From: Candidatus Saccharimonadota bacterium
GTDB lineage: Bacteria; Patescibacteriota; Saccharimonadia; Saccharimonadales; Saccharimonadaceae
Assembly: GCA_017432225.1 (NCBI GenBank)
Contig: JAFRJN010000014.1
Span: 1 to 64,000, forward strand
Direction: 5' to 3'
Length of the DNA stretch: 64,000 bases
Part shown: positions 1 to 7,369 of the stretch, piece by piece
Layout: each line of letters starts with the position of its first letter
How positions within the stretch are numbered: position 1 is the stretch's first letter
Translations under genes and position numbers: made by a program
The notes under the pieces: model-generated
What the model was told of the DNA's origin: nothing
The model's database searches: none
Seen by the model: the letters and a program-made list of their open reading frames with translations, nothing else

Positions 1-1
1 C

Positions 2-352
2 CCGAAAGGCTGGAGCCTCCCAACTGGTGGAAGCGGTGGAGAGTTTGAAACTCTCGCTACGGCATACGGCTATGGCACTGATAGCGGTAGCACAGTGGCT
101 GGCAAATTACTAGTCGCTAATCCATCTACTGCCACCGAGAATATCAATGGCCAGTATACCCCTGGGCTCTTACTCAGTGGCAACTACAACAGCGGTGGTG
201 CCGACCACCTAGGCGCCCTCGGCCTCTACTGGTCGCGTACTTCGTACTCTACGGGGCGCGCTTACGGCCTGTACCTTTTTACTTCAGGCGTCAACCCACT
301 GCTTCACGGCAATAAGTTCGATGGCTTCGCCGTCCGTTGCCTGCTCCAGTAG
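2..352 (+). CDS. DGR target protein, 3' end (variable C-terminal lectin-like domain)
   Basis: This is the C-terminal 116 residues of a gene whose start lies left of the window; the frame is open from base 2 to the TAG at 350-352. The text has the look of FISUMP/formylglycine-generating-enzyme-like surface domains: GWSLPTGG near the left edge, a Gly/Ser/Tyr-rich middle (YWSRTSYSTG) and a closing GFAVRC. That fold is the usual display scaffold of DGR target proteins. Its last 65 codons form the variable repeat. Twelve residues differ from the template-encoded version, mostly template Asn codons that have become D, H, L, G, Y or F. Family knowledge suggests a surface or secreted ligand-binding protein. 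The ligand and any signal peptide cannot be seen from this fragment. Confidence 0.85.
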   Translation, partial: PKGWSLPTGGSGGEFETLATAYGYGTDSGSTVAGKLLVANPSTATENINGQYTPGLLLSGNYNSGGADHLGALGLYWSRTSYSTGRAYGLYLFTSGVNPLLHGNKFDGFAVRCLLQ

Positions 353-389
353 CCTCCTGGTGGCGGGTCCGGGGTTGTTCCCCTCCGAG
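158..389 (+). repeat. DGR variable repeat (VR)
   Basis: This 232-base segment matches the reverse complement of 2573-2804 end to end without gaps. By eye there are 20 differences, all between 203 and 320, and each falls on an adenine of the template (8 to G, 8 to T, 4 to C). About half of the 40 template adenines in that stretch are changed and none of the other bases are. The part after the stop codon (353-389) is identical to the template. It is GC-rich and includes a small GGGG-TTGTT-CCCC hairpin, as expected for the fixed end where DGR retrohoming starts. Confidence 0.95.
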
Positions 390-504
390 TGTTCTTTTCC
401 TTTGGACTAAACAGATAACGGTCCGAGCAAGAAACTTGAGCAGGGGAAACAAAATATCAAAATGCACAAAAAGGAAAAACAATAAATCAATCAGAAAGGT
501 CGAA

Positions 505-1296
505 ATGGTAAAGAGAGATACGACTGACGAGAAAAAAGGCCCATCAAGAGATGAGTACGTCAAGAATAAAATCGGACTTCTCAAGTGGGAAGAAGACAAT
601 TATACTATGCTTGGTGTGCTTGTGGGGCCAAATGGTATGCACAAAATGTTCGATCATTCCGCGATAATCTATGTTTGTAAAGTTTCGAAAGCGATTGGTG
701 CGCCCTCGGCGAGGTTGATTCTCGACAGTGACTATGACGCGCCAACAGACAAGCCGGTCTGTCTTCTGCCTAATTTTGGACAAGTTGAAAAAATGCTGGT
801 TGCAAACGGAATGAAGGAAAAGAAGACGGAGGGAAAAATTGTCTTTGAGCTAGGCTATCGTGTAGATGCTGCCGATCTGATTGAACTGCAAAAAGAAGAA
901 GAATCGCTTCTTGACAATGCAAACCGATTGGTATTGCCGGTAAAAATATATCCGAGGCTTCGAACTGAACTTGAAAAGTCAGCAAAATTAATTTGTGAGC
1001 TAAATAGAAAAATGAGTGGTGACCTTCGTGAGGTGGTAGGCAATAAAATGGCAACGACGGCGATTAGTCTTTGTACAATGTTCGTAGAAGCGGCTAATGC
1101 GCATATCGACATGAAAAAATATTTGAAAGACGCTAGAGTAAAAGTGAGTGAGCTTAGCGGTGAAACTGTAACATTGATGAACTTGAGACTGATTGAAGGT
1201 AGTAAAGCTATGTCGATTCTGAATCAACTTGACCACACGCAAAAGAAAATTGCTGGTGCATTGGAAAAAGAAAATGGTTCTACTGCTACCAGCTAG
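505..1296 (+). CDS. avd: DGR accessory protein: Avd-like four-helix bundle with extra N-terminal domain
   Basis: The product has 263 residues. I chose ATG 505 because AAAGG lies just upstream; an open frame continues leftward from there but looks non-coding. The C-terminal 100 residues are four amphipathic helices with the Avd / 23S-rRNA intervening-sequence-protein pattern: Tyr-Pro-Arg-Leu entry, a long basic helix, then KKYLKDARVKVSEL and a helix ending in KKIAGALEKE. In studied DGRs Avd binds the reverse transcriptase and template RNA and is required for mutagenic cDNA synthesis. The N-terminal ~150 residues are extra. A stretch around MFDHSAI and LLPNFGQVEKML weakly recalls MutS domain I, which occurs in some DGR accessory proteins. 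The gene lies between VR and RT and overlaps the RT reading frame. Confidence 0.75.
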   Translation: MVKRDTTDEKKGPSRDEYVKNKIGLLKWEEDNYTMLGVLVGPNGMHKMFDHSAIIYVCKVSKAIGAPSARLILDSDYDAPTDKPVCLLPNFGQVEKMLVANGMKEKKTEGKIVFELGYRVDAADLIELQKEEESLLDNANRLVLPVKIYPRLRTELEKSAKLICELNRKMSGDLREVVGNKMATTAISLCTMFVEAANAHIDMKKYLKDARVKVSELSGETVTLMNLRLIEGSKAMSILNQLDHTQKKIAGALEKENGSTATS

Positions 1297-2518
1297 ATGC
1301 GCGGACTCGCCGATGATTCTGGGCCTGCTTCAGCCGACGACTGAAGAAAAAATGAAGGAATATAGACGTCAACAGAAACGCAAAAGGGAACTTTGGGGGC
1401 GCGCGAAAATATTGGAAAGGCGTTTTTCGTATAGGTGGCTAGAACAACAACTGTTTGAAGCGGAAAGGCGGGCCAGGCGTGGTAAGACTCACACGACAGA
1501 TGTGTATATTTTTGAATTAAGATTAGTCGACAATATAAAACAGCTCGCACATGATATTTGGGGGTACGGGTATAAGCCGACGCCGGGAATTAAATTTGTA
1601 GTAAAAAGACCGGTTCCACGGGAAGTCTATGCGGCGCCGTTTCGCGATAGGGTGGTGCATCATTTTTTGTTTGATCTGGTCTATCCATGGTGGGATAATA
1701 TGTTTATTAATAATTCGTATTCTTGTAGATATGGCAAGGGGGCGCTCTATGGAATGGAAATGCTCCGAAGACAAATTAGACGAGTGTCCGAAAACTATAC
1801 TAGGGAAGCGTATATACTAAAACTGGACGTACAAGGATTCTTTATGAGTCTGAACCATAAAAAGCTGATGGAACGAGTGGAATGGGGGCTGGATATTCAA
1901 TTTGACGGAGCGCCGAAACTTAAGAGACTTCTGAAATATTTGTGGAGAATGGTGATTTTTACCGATCCGAAGGAAGGGGTGAGACTACGTGGTAAAAAAT
2001 CCGATTGGGATATTTTGCCGCCAACGAAGATTTTGGCAAATCAACCGCCCGGAACTGGTATTGTGATTGGGAATTTGACTTCGCAACTTTTGTCGAATAT
2101 CTATATGGATCTTTTGGATCGGTATATCATGTATAAACTAAAATATACAAATTATGGACGGTATGTGGATGATTTTTATATTGTGGTGCCGGCAATTCAA
2201 AAGAAAAAGTTACTTCGAGATGTGGCAAAAATTAGAGATTTTTTGAAAAATGAAATGCTTTTGACACTGCATCCGAAAAAACTGTATCTACAGGAAGTGA
2301 AGCATGGGGTGGAATTTCTAGGATTTGTGGTGAAACCATATTATACAATGATAACGAAGAGATTTAAAAATAATTTTACGAGAGCGGCGATCGAAGTGGA
2401 ATGGGGAATAAGAAGCCTAGACGCGGTGGCTTCGTATTTGGGTAGGCTTAAGCATGTGGACGGGAAGAAATTCGCAGCGAATTTGTTTGAATGGGTTGGA
2501 TGGGAATATAGGTTTTAG
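1274..2518 (+). CDS. DGR-type reverse transcriptase
   Basis: This RNA-dependent DNA polymerase (414 aa from ATG 1274) makes the mutagenised cDNA. The DGR fingerprint is clear: REVYAAPFRDRVVHH, then SYSCRYGKGA, the palm motif LDVQGFF, the DGR form of motif 4 IGNLTSQ (2066-2086), the catalytic YVDD at residues 297-300, and VEFLGFVV near the end. There is no maturase or endonuclease domain, which separates it from group II intron enzymes. The start is uncertain: ATG 1274 overlaps the accessory gene by 23 bases after a weak GGAAA, while ATG 1352 (MKEYRRQQ) would give a more typical DGR-RT N-terminus of 388 aa. The catalytic residues are intact, so I infer an active enzyme. Confidence 0.95.
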   Translation: MVLLLPARCADSPMILGLLQPTTEEKMKEYRRQQKRKRELWGRAKILERRFSYRWLEQQLFEAERRARRGKTHTTDVYIFELRLVDNIKQLAHDIWGYGYKPTPGIKFVVKRPVPREVYAAPFRDRVVHHFLFDLVYPWWDNMFINNSYSCRYGKGALYGMEMLRRQIRRVSENYTREAYILKLDVQGFFMSLNHKKLMERVEWGLDIQFDGAPKLKRLLKYLWRMVIFTDPKEGVRLRGKKSDWDILPPTKILANQPPGTGIVIGNLTSQLLSNIYMDLLDRYIMYKLKYTNYGRYVDDFYIVVPAIQKKKLLRDVAKIRDFLKNEMLLTLHPKKLYLQEVKHGVEFLGFVVKPYYTMITKRFKNNFTRAAIEVEWGIRSLDAVASYLGRLKHVDGKKFAANLFEWVGWEYRF

Positions 2519-2551
2519 GCTTATTGGTTCATAGGCTGATTGGTTTATAGG
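2516..2551 (+). repeat. short tandem repeat after RT stop
   Basis: There are two imperfect 16-base copies (TAGGCTTATTGGTTCA, TAGGCTGATTGGTTTA) and the beginning of a third. They start at the RT stop codon and lie between RT and the template repeat. On the minus strand they would fall near the 3' end of the template RNA. Function is unknown. Confidence 0.6.
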
Positions 2552-2559
2552 TGGGGATT

Positions 2560-3086
2560 TCGGAAAAGAAAGCTCGGAGGGGAACAACCCCGGACCCGCC
2601 ACCAGGAGGCTACTGGAGCAGGCAACGGACGGCGAAGCCATTGTTCTTATTGTTGTGATTCAGTGGGTTGACGCCTGAAGTATTAAGGTTCAGGTTGTAA
2701 GCGTGCCCCGTAGAGTACGAAGTACGTGACCAGTAGTTGCCGTTGGCGCCTAGGTTGTTGGCACCACCGCTGTTGTAGTTGCCACTGAGTAAGAGCCCAG
2801 GGGTTTTCCAACAACACTCCTAGGAAGAGACCGTCATTCCTCGGCTACAGTCCAGTCTACACTGTCACAGCTGACAAAGTCCACTCGTCAGTTGATTAAT
2901 CGGAGGGCCAACTTTAACAGATCGCTAAACCTGTCGGCCTAGCATCAGAACGGTATATACCTCATTGTTTTGTCCGATTTTGACGACGCAAATGTTTAAG
3001 GGCGGCCCTTGTGTTCTTTTCCTTTTTAAATGGATGTCCGGCATATAGATACGACGGCATTTCTACTGCGGGATAGGCCCCACCTG
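2560..3086 (-). ncRNA. predicted template-repeat RNA with structured 5' region
   Basis: An inferred transcript from the promoter at 3092-3100 would run through 2805-3086 and the TR. The stretch 2805-2960 has no convincing gene but folds locally on the minus strand: GGCCGACAG pairs with CTGTTAAAGTTGGCC, CTGAC pairs with GTCAG across an 11-base loop, and there is a short CAGT/ACTG hairpin. A 32-codon open frame (3060-2962, MPSYLYAGHP start) lacks a ribosome binding site. The 3' end is a guess, because I see no strong terminator. Confidence 0.5.
2573..2804 (-). repeat. DGR template repeat (TR), on the strand opposite to RT
   Basis: Read on the minus strand, this is the invariant copy of the variable repeat. 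In the VR frame it contains a run of AAC/AAT codons exactly where the VR codons differ, so adenine mutagenesis would target surface-loop residues. Match boundaries are sharp: position 2804 pairs with VR 158 and position 2573 with VR 389. Beyond 2573 about a dozen further bases match with two differences. The TR lies 54 bp past the RT stop and points toward RT. Confidence 0.95.
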
Positions 3087-3091
3087 TGTAT

Positions 3092-3100
3092 ATTATAGCA
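3092..3100 (-). promoter_or_regulatory. extended -10 promoter for the TR RNA
   Basis: On the minus strand the bases read TGCTATAAT, a perfect extended -10 element (TGnTATAAT). No good -35 is visible. It lies between the end of rnhA (3147) and the spacer before the TR, and points only at non-coding sequence and the TR. Confidence 0.6.
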
Positions 3101-3146
3101 CTTGTGGTTATTTCGTAGTTGTTGGGGACTATTGGTGGCTGCGGGG

Positions 3147-3569
3147 TTACTGGTGTTCGCGGGCGGACCGAGCGGCGATGTCGGCGAGCTCGTTCAATTC
3201 GATGAAAGCGTGGCCTTTGACCCAGTGGAGCTCGACATCGTGATTCTGATACAAATCGTAGAGTTCCTGGACGAGGTCGAGATTCTTGATTTCGCCTTGC
3301 TTCTTTTTCCAGCCGTTGCGCTCCCAGGAAGGGGCCCATTTGGTGAGGACGTTGATCCAAAATTCGGAGTCGGTGTAGATTTCTACTGGTTCGTTTGCCA
3401 TGACGGCGAGCTTGATAGCCTCGCGGATGGCGGTGCCTTCCATGCGGATGTTGGTGGTGTGGGGCTCAGCACCAGTCATAATGGTATCTTCGGTGCTGGC
3501 GTCGATGATGGCCCAGCCGCCGGGACCGGGATTGGGGTCGGCGCTACCGTCGGTGTAAAATGTTTTCAT
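3147..3569 (-). CDS. rnhA: ribonuclease HI
   Basis: This cytoplasmic enzyme cuts the RNA strand of RNA-DNA hybrids, such as R-loops and replication primers. The 140-residue protein is full length for the family and has the whole active site: D7 (YTDGS), E44 (RMEGTA), D67 (YTDSEF) and D130, with H120 in the flexible loop (VKGHA). The start follows a strong GGAGG eight bases upstream. It lies 25 bp downstream of tyrS on the same strand and is probably co-transcribed with it. Its other neighbour is the template-RNA promoter of the retroelement, but I see no reason to assign it a role there. Confidence 0.95.
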   Translation of the reverse strand: MKTFYTDGSADPNPGPGGWAIIDASTEDTIMTGAEPHTTNIRMEGTAIREAIKLAVMANEPVEIYTDSEFWINVLTKWAPSWERNGWKKKQGEIKNLDLVQELYDLYQNHDVELHWVKGHAFIELNELADIAARSAREHQ

Positions 3570-3594
3570 GTCTACCTCCTGTGATTTTCTGTGA

Positions 3595-4860
3595 TTATTT
3601 GACGATGGCGAATTTGTTTTTGCCTTTTTTGATGATGGCGGTATTGTCTATGCCGATTTCGGTGGTGATTTTGGTACCGTTGATGGAAATGGCGCCGCCG
3701 GCGATGAACTCGCGAGCCTTTTTCTTGGACTCGGCGAGATTGGACTGGATGAGAGCGTCTACAAGATTGGTGCCTTTGGTGACGACTGGGAGATAGGCGG
3801 CGAACTCGGTGAGCTCGTCTTCTGTGAATGCGGAGAAATCGGTGGATTTAGAAAAGAGCGTCTCGGAGAGGTTTTTGACGGCTTCGGCGGCAAAAGCGCC
3901 GTGGACGACAGTGGTGACACCTTTGGCTAGAGCCTTTTGAGCGAGTCTTTCTTCTGGGTGCTCGCGATGCTGGGCTAGAATGTCGTCGATCTCGGCTGGG
4001 GAATATAGAGTGTAAATCTTAAGTAGGCTATCTACGGCTGCGTCGGGCTGATTCATCCAGAACTGGTAGAAATCATAAATAGAAGTGTAGTTGCCAGAAC
4101 CATTGTCTGTGCTGGCGAGCCAGATGGCGTTGCCCTCGGATTTACCAAATTTGCGGCCGGTGACTGGGTCGATAACGAGCGGAGTGGACCAGACGTCGGC
4201 TTCTGCGTCTTCGAGGCGCTTAATCAGATGAATACCAGAGGTACAGTTGCCATATTGGTCGGCACCACAGAGCTGGAGACTGACGCCGTGCTCGCGGTAG
4301 AGATGGAGAAAATCATAGCCTTGAATCAAAGTATAAGAAAACTCGGCGTAGGAAATGCCAGAACCGCCTTCACCGATACGGTTTTGGACAAATTGACGGT
4401 CGAGAAGCTGAGTCATGGAGAAATTCTTGCCAATTTCTCTTAAGAAATCTAGGTAACCTATGCCTTTAAACCAGTCGTAGTTGTCGACCATGGTCAAGTT
4501 TGGCGTGGTGTGATCCTTGACATCGCCATCGCCGGCATTGATAACTCTCTCGATCTGCTCCTTGATACACTGCTTGTTGTGCTCGACTTCTTCCTTGGGC
4601 TTGAGGTCGCGCTCGCCGTTTTCCTTGGGGTCACCAATTTGGCCGGTGGCACCGCCGACGAGCAGATACGGCTCGTAGCCATGGCGGACGAAACAGGCAC
4701 ACATCATGAGGGCAGCGAGATTGCCAATAGTAAGGGAATCGGCCGATGGGTCGGCGCCCCAGTAGAACTTTTTGGAACTCCTCTCGTCTAGGTCTGCGGG
4801 ATTTTCGATAGTGGTTTTGGCATGGAAGCCACGATAAATTAATTCTTCGGATAATTTCAT
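3595..4860 (-). CDS. tyrS: tyrosyl-tRNA synthetase
   Basis: This class I synthetase charges tRNA-Tyr. The 421-residue protein has the usual layout: a Rossmann catalytic domain (GADPSADSL, then VGGATGQIGDP), the KMSKS-type loop KFGKS at 237-241, and a C-terminal S4-like RNA-binding domain. The HIGH motif is altered: residues 44-47 read TIGN where most bacterial enzymes have HxGH, so both histidines are replaced. The rest of the tyrosine site (for example GADQYGN) looks intact, so I expect it to be functional. It is leaderless, with TATAAT (minus strand, 4872-4867) ending six bases before the ATG. It is first in a tyrS-rnhA pair. Confidence 0.95.
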   Translation of the reverse strand: MKLSEELIYRGFHAKTTIENPADLDERSSKKFYWGADPSADSLTIGNLAALMMCACFVRHGYEPYLLVGGATGQIGDPKENGERDLKPKEEVEHNKQCIKEQIERVINAGDGDVKDHTTPNLTMVDNYDWFKGIGYLDFLREIGKNFSMTQLLDRQFVQNRIGEGGSGISYAEFSYTLIQGYDFLHLYREHGVSLQLCGADQYGNCTSGIHLIKRLEDAEADVWSTPLVIDPVTGRKFGKSEGNAIWLASTDNGSGNYTSIYDFYQFWMNQPDAAVDSLLKIYTLYSPAEIDDILAQHREHPEERLAQKALAKGVTTVVHGAFAAEAVKNLSETLFSKSTDFSAFTEDELTEFAAYLPVVTKGTNLVDALIQSNLAESKKKAREFIAGGAISINGTKITTEIGIDNTAIIKKGKNKFAIVK

Positions 4861-4875
4861 AGTATTATTATACCA

Positions 4876-4902
4876 TAAAAAATAGCCCCTGACGGGGCTA
4901 TC
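4876..4902 (-). terminator. rho-independent terminator of rpmA
   Basis: On the minus strand a GATAGCCCC/GGGGCTAT hairpin with a three-base loop is followed by a run of six T. It sits 11 bases after the rpmA stop and overlaps the upstream region of the tyrS promoter. Confidence 0.9.
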
Positions 4903-4912
4903 TATAGATTCT

Positions 4913-5185
4913 TTAGCGAACTTCTACGCGAACGCGAGGCAATGACTTGCCAGAGAAGTGAGTTTTCTTGGTTTTAACAAAGGTAACCACTCCGTCTCTC
5001 GCTGCGTGAATCGTAAAGTTACGAGACATGTAGGTGCCAGGACCGGCAATCTTGGTAGAACCAGTCTGACGGACGATGACTTCACCGTTTTTGACTTTCT
5101 GACCACCAAAACGCTTAACGCCAAGACGCTGACCAGGGTTGTTGTGGATATTTTTGGCGGTACCGCCAGCTTTTACGTGTGACAT
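4913..5185 (-). CDS. rpmA: 50S ribosomal protein bL27
   Basis: bL27 is a large-subunit protein whose N-terminal tail reaches the peptidyl-transferase centre. The 90-residue product starts MSHVKAGGTAKN, the mature-type tail, so there is none of the cleavable N-terminal extension found in Firmicutes. The family core GQRLGVKRFGGQKV and GSTKIAGPGT is present. The start is preceded by AAGGAAAG. It follows the TRM11-like methyltransferase with no gap (5186/5185) and ends at a strong terminator, so the two genes form an operon. The usual rplU partner is not next to it. Confidence 0.97.
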   Translation of the reverse strand: MSHVKAGGTAKNIHNNPGQRLGVKRFGGQKVKNGEVIVRQTGSTKIAGPGTYMSRNFTIHAARDGVVTFVKTKKTHFSGKSLPRVRVEVR

Positions 5186-6274
5186 TTAAACTTTCCTTAA
5201 TATTATTATATCTCTCGCCACAATCTGACCTTCTCTGTAATAGAGAAGACCACCTAGCGATTTATTATTTACATTATACCCCATATTTTTGATTTCGTCA
5301 ACAATTTCTAGTCTAGAATAGGTTCCGTCTTCTCGCAGCCAAGCTGGAATGGCTATTGCTACCGGAGTGTTTGGCTTAATCTGGGTGCTTAAATTCTTTA
5401 AAAATCCTAGAACTATGTCGCCACAAATCTGTTTCTGCTCTTTTAATTTGATTTCAGCTGGAGGGGTTGACATTGGTGCGCCGAGATAGCCTTCACAAGC
5501 TACTGCGTCAATTTTTTCGGTCCATTTGTAATTAGTCGCGTCGCCAACTGCTAGCTTGAAATTAGAAAAATCAAAGTGCTTTAAGTTTTTTTCGCTATAT
5601 TCAATCATGCGCTCGTTTACATCTGTACCGTAAGCGGTGTAGCCCATGAGGAGCGCTTCTTGCAAGACTACACCTGTGCCGCAGAATGGGTCGAGAACTG
5701 TGGCGCCATTTTTTAGCGGCCCGCAGAGGTTGATGAGAATCTGGGCGAGCTTTGGCGGGAGCATTCCGACCTTGGCATCGCGAAAAGGTCGAGCTTGGTC
5801 GCGCCTAGAATAAGCGTCAATATCTTGCACGCCAATTACTTGGTACCAATCGTTACCACGTTTAATTAATTCGCATTTTTTGGGATTTTTGCCAGACAGA
5901 CCATTGTGAAGTGAAGTGGCAGTGGAGAGCGTCGCATCCTTTCCGGTTACTATTCTAACCGAGCGGCCGTGACGAGTCAGGATTTTTTTAATTTTCATGG
6001 CTTCACTAAAGGCCGAGCGTGGGCTGGCGTTTTTGGAATAGTCGCTCACGCCAAAGGTGATTTTGCCATCTGGGATGTTGGACAAATGTTCAATAACTGC
6101 AACTTCTAACTTTTTGGCAATTTTGAGCGAGCCGCCTAGCCTCGTGATGTCTGGCGGGTTGTCAGATTTAAAAATAGCTAAACTTGGCGCGATTTTTTGA
6201 ACACTCTGAAAAAGCGCTTCGAGCTCCGCGATGGAGATCTCGGCTTTTCGACCTAAAATTGCTAGATATTGCAT
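5186..6274 (-). CDS. TRM11/Trm-G10-like SAM-dependent RNA methyltransferase
   Basis: This is a probable tRNA guanosine-N2 methyltransferase of the UPF0020/TRM11 group (362 aa). The C-terminal half has a Rossmann methyltransferase core: motif I DPFCGTGVVLQEA, the acidic GTDVNERM, and GDATNY. Before it comes the family hallmark RPFRDAKVGMLPPKLAQ. The catalytic motif IV, usually (D/N)PPY, reads EGYLGAP here, which is unusual. The N-terminal half (MQYLAILGRKAEIS) resembles the TRM11 N-terminal module and I see no clear THUMP domain. The ATG at 6274 sits six bases from TATAAT (minus strand, 6286-6281), so the mRNA is leaderless; an upstream in-frame start is unlikely. It is co-directional with rpmA. 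Confidence 0.7.
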   Translation of the reverse strand: MQYLAILGRKAEISIAELEALFQSVQKIAPSLAIFKSDNPPDITRLGGSLKIAKKLEVAVIEHLSNIPDGKITFGVSDYSKNASPRSAFSEAMKIKKILTRHGRSVRIVTGKDATLSTATSLHNGLSGKNPKKCELIKRGNDWYQVIGVQDIDAYSRRDQARPFRDAKVGMLPPKLAQILINLCGPLKNGATVLDPFCGTGVVLQEALLMGYTAYGTDVNERMIEYSEKNLKHFDFSNFKLAVGDATNYKWTEKIDAVACEGYLGAPMSTPPAEIKLKEQKQICGDIVLGFLKNLSTQIKPNTPVAIAIPAWLREDGTYSRLEIVDEIKNMGYNVNNKSLGGLLYYREGQIVARDIIILRKV

Positions 6275-6310
6275 AGAATAATTATAACACAAATGTGGTA
6301 TAATCTATTT
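6275..6310. promoter_or_regulatory. divergent leaderless promoters
   Basis: The 36-bp spacer between two start codons holds one -10 box per strand: TATAAT on the minus strand at 6286-6281 and on the plus strand at 6299-6304 (TGGTATAAT, extended). Each ends exactly six bases before its ATG. Neither gene has room for a Shine-Dalgarno leader. Confidence 0.8.
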
Positions 6311-7369
6311 ATGGCTAAACGAAAAAAGAAGTTTAAGTTCCCGTGGCGAGCGGTGATTTCGGTAGCGACTTTTGTATTGGTGGGGTATGTGGTTTATGAA
6401 AACCGCGATGGATTTGTACAGACTTTTGAAAATCTGAACCAGACAAATATTTTTATAATTCTGTTGCTCGTGCCGGAGCAGCTATTTATGTATTATGCTT
6501 GCGGGCAGATATTTTTTTCGTATCTCACGGCTAAATATCACAAAGTGTTTGGTCGGAAGGAAAAGCTTCTGATTTCGACAGAGCTGAACTTTGTGAACCG
6601 GGCGGTGCCGGCGGGTAGCCTCGGGGGGTTGGCATATCTGACTTATCGTTTGCGCCCGTTTGGAGTGACAGCGGGGCAGGCGAGTTTCCTTTATATTTTC
6701 CGATTTGCGATTACGACGGTAGTGAACTATGTGCAGGCGCTCATTGCGATTTTGATTTTGCTAGCGCTTGGCTCGATACCAGAGGAGGCGACTTGGATTA
6801 TTTGGGTGTCGCTACTCATGAACGCGGGGGTGTTTACGATACTGGGGTTAATTATATATGTAGCGAGCAGCAAAAAACGGATTGAGTGGTTTGCGAAAAT
6901 TATTAGTAATTTGCAGGCGTTCTCGGCGAGGACGATTACATTTGGACATAAAAAGACCTTTGTCCGACGGGACAAAATGGAGGAGTATTTCCTCAGCATC
7001 CACGAGTGCGTAGTGACGGTGAAAAAAGATAAGAAATCTCTGATCCGGCCGACGATGTGGGGACTCGTCTATAGCCTTTGTGAAATTGGGGTGTATTGGA
7101 TTGTGGCGTGTTCGCTGGGGCGGCCGGAGATTTTGCCGGTGATTATGGTGGGGGAAGCGATTGGCTCGGTGTTTGATGGGATTGTGCCGTATGGGCCGTA
7201 CGAACTGGGGATGTCTGGGGTGATGTCGCTGCTCCTTGGTGGGACGGAAGAGGCGGTGGCGATTTCTCTGATTGTGGTGGTGATGGCAAGGGCACTTTCG
7301 CTCATATTCACGATTGGGACGGGTTGGTGGCCATATCAGCAGGCGATTAGGAAAAAGTCTGATGAATAA
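6311..7369 (+). CDS. flippase-like integral membrane protein (LPG-synthase TM / UPF0104 family)
   Basis: This 352-residue polytopic protein has about eight hydrophobic segments after a short basic N-terminus (MAKRKKKFKFPW). The signature FVNRAVPAGSLGGLAYLTYRLR and a late GIVPYGPYELGMSG region match the PF03706/UPF0104 group. That group includes the membrane half of lysyl-phosphatidylglycerol synthase and stand-alone proteins thought to move lipids or glycolipids across membranes. There is no aminoacyl-transferase domain, so lysinylation is not expected. A leaderless start at 6311 is fixed by TATAAT at 6299-6304. The last bases overlap the start of xseA. Confidence 0.75.
   Translation: MAKRKKKFKFPWRAVISVATFVLVGYVVYENRDGFVQTFENLNQTNIFIILLLVPEQLFMYYACGQIFFSYLTAKYHKVFGRKEKLLISTELNFVNRAVPAGSLGGLAYLTYRLRPFGVTAGQASFLYIFRFAITTVVNYVQALIAILILLALGSIPEEATWIIWVSLLMNAGVFTILGLIIYVASSKKRIEWFAKIISNLQAFSARTITFGHKKTFVRRDKMEEYFLSIHECVVTVKKDKKSLIRPTMWGLVYSLCEIGVYWIVACSLGRPEILPVIMVGEAIGSVFDGIVPYGPYELGMSGVMSLLLGGTEEAVAISLIVVVMARALSLIFTIGTGWWPYQQAIRKKSDE

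Noticed and set aside
1274-2518. Group II intron reverse transcriptase or retron
   Set aside because: There is no maturase, endonuclease or intron RNA ends. The IGNLTSQ motif and the nearby VR/TR pair place it in DGRs.
2805-3086. tmRNA or RNase P RNA near the template repeat
   Set aside because: The spacer is structured but lacks tmRNA ends (tRNA-like acceptor with GTTCGA T loop and CCA), a credible tag frame, and the conserved RNase P sequence blocks.
2962-3360. 132-codon minus-strand open frame over rnhA
   Set aside because: It lies mostly in another frame of rnhA, which has a complete active site and a strong ribosome binding site. Only the last 32 codons fall outside, and they have no start signal.
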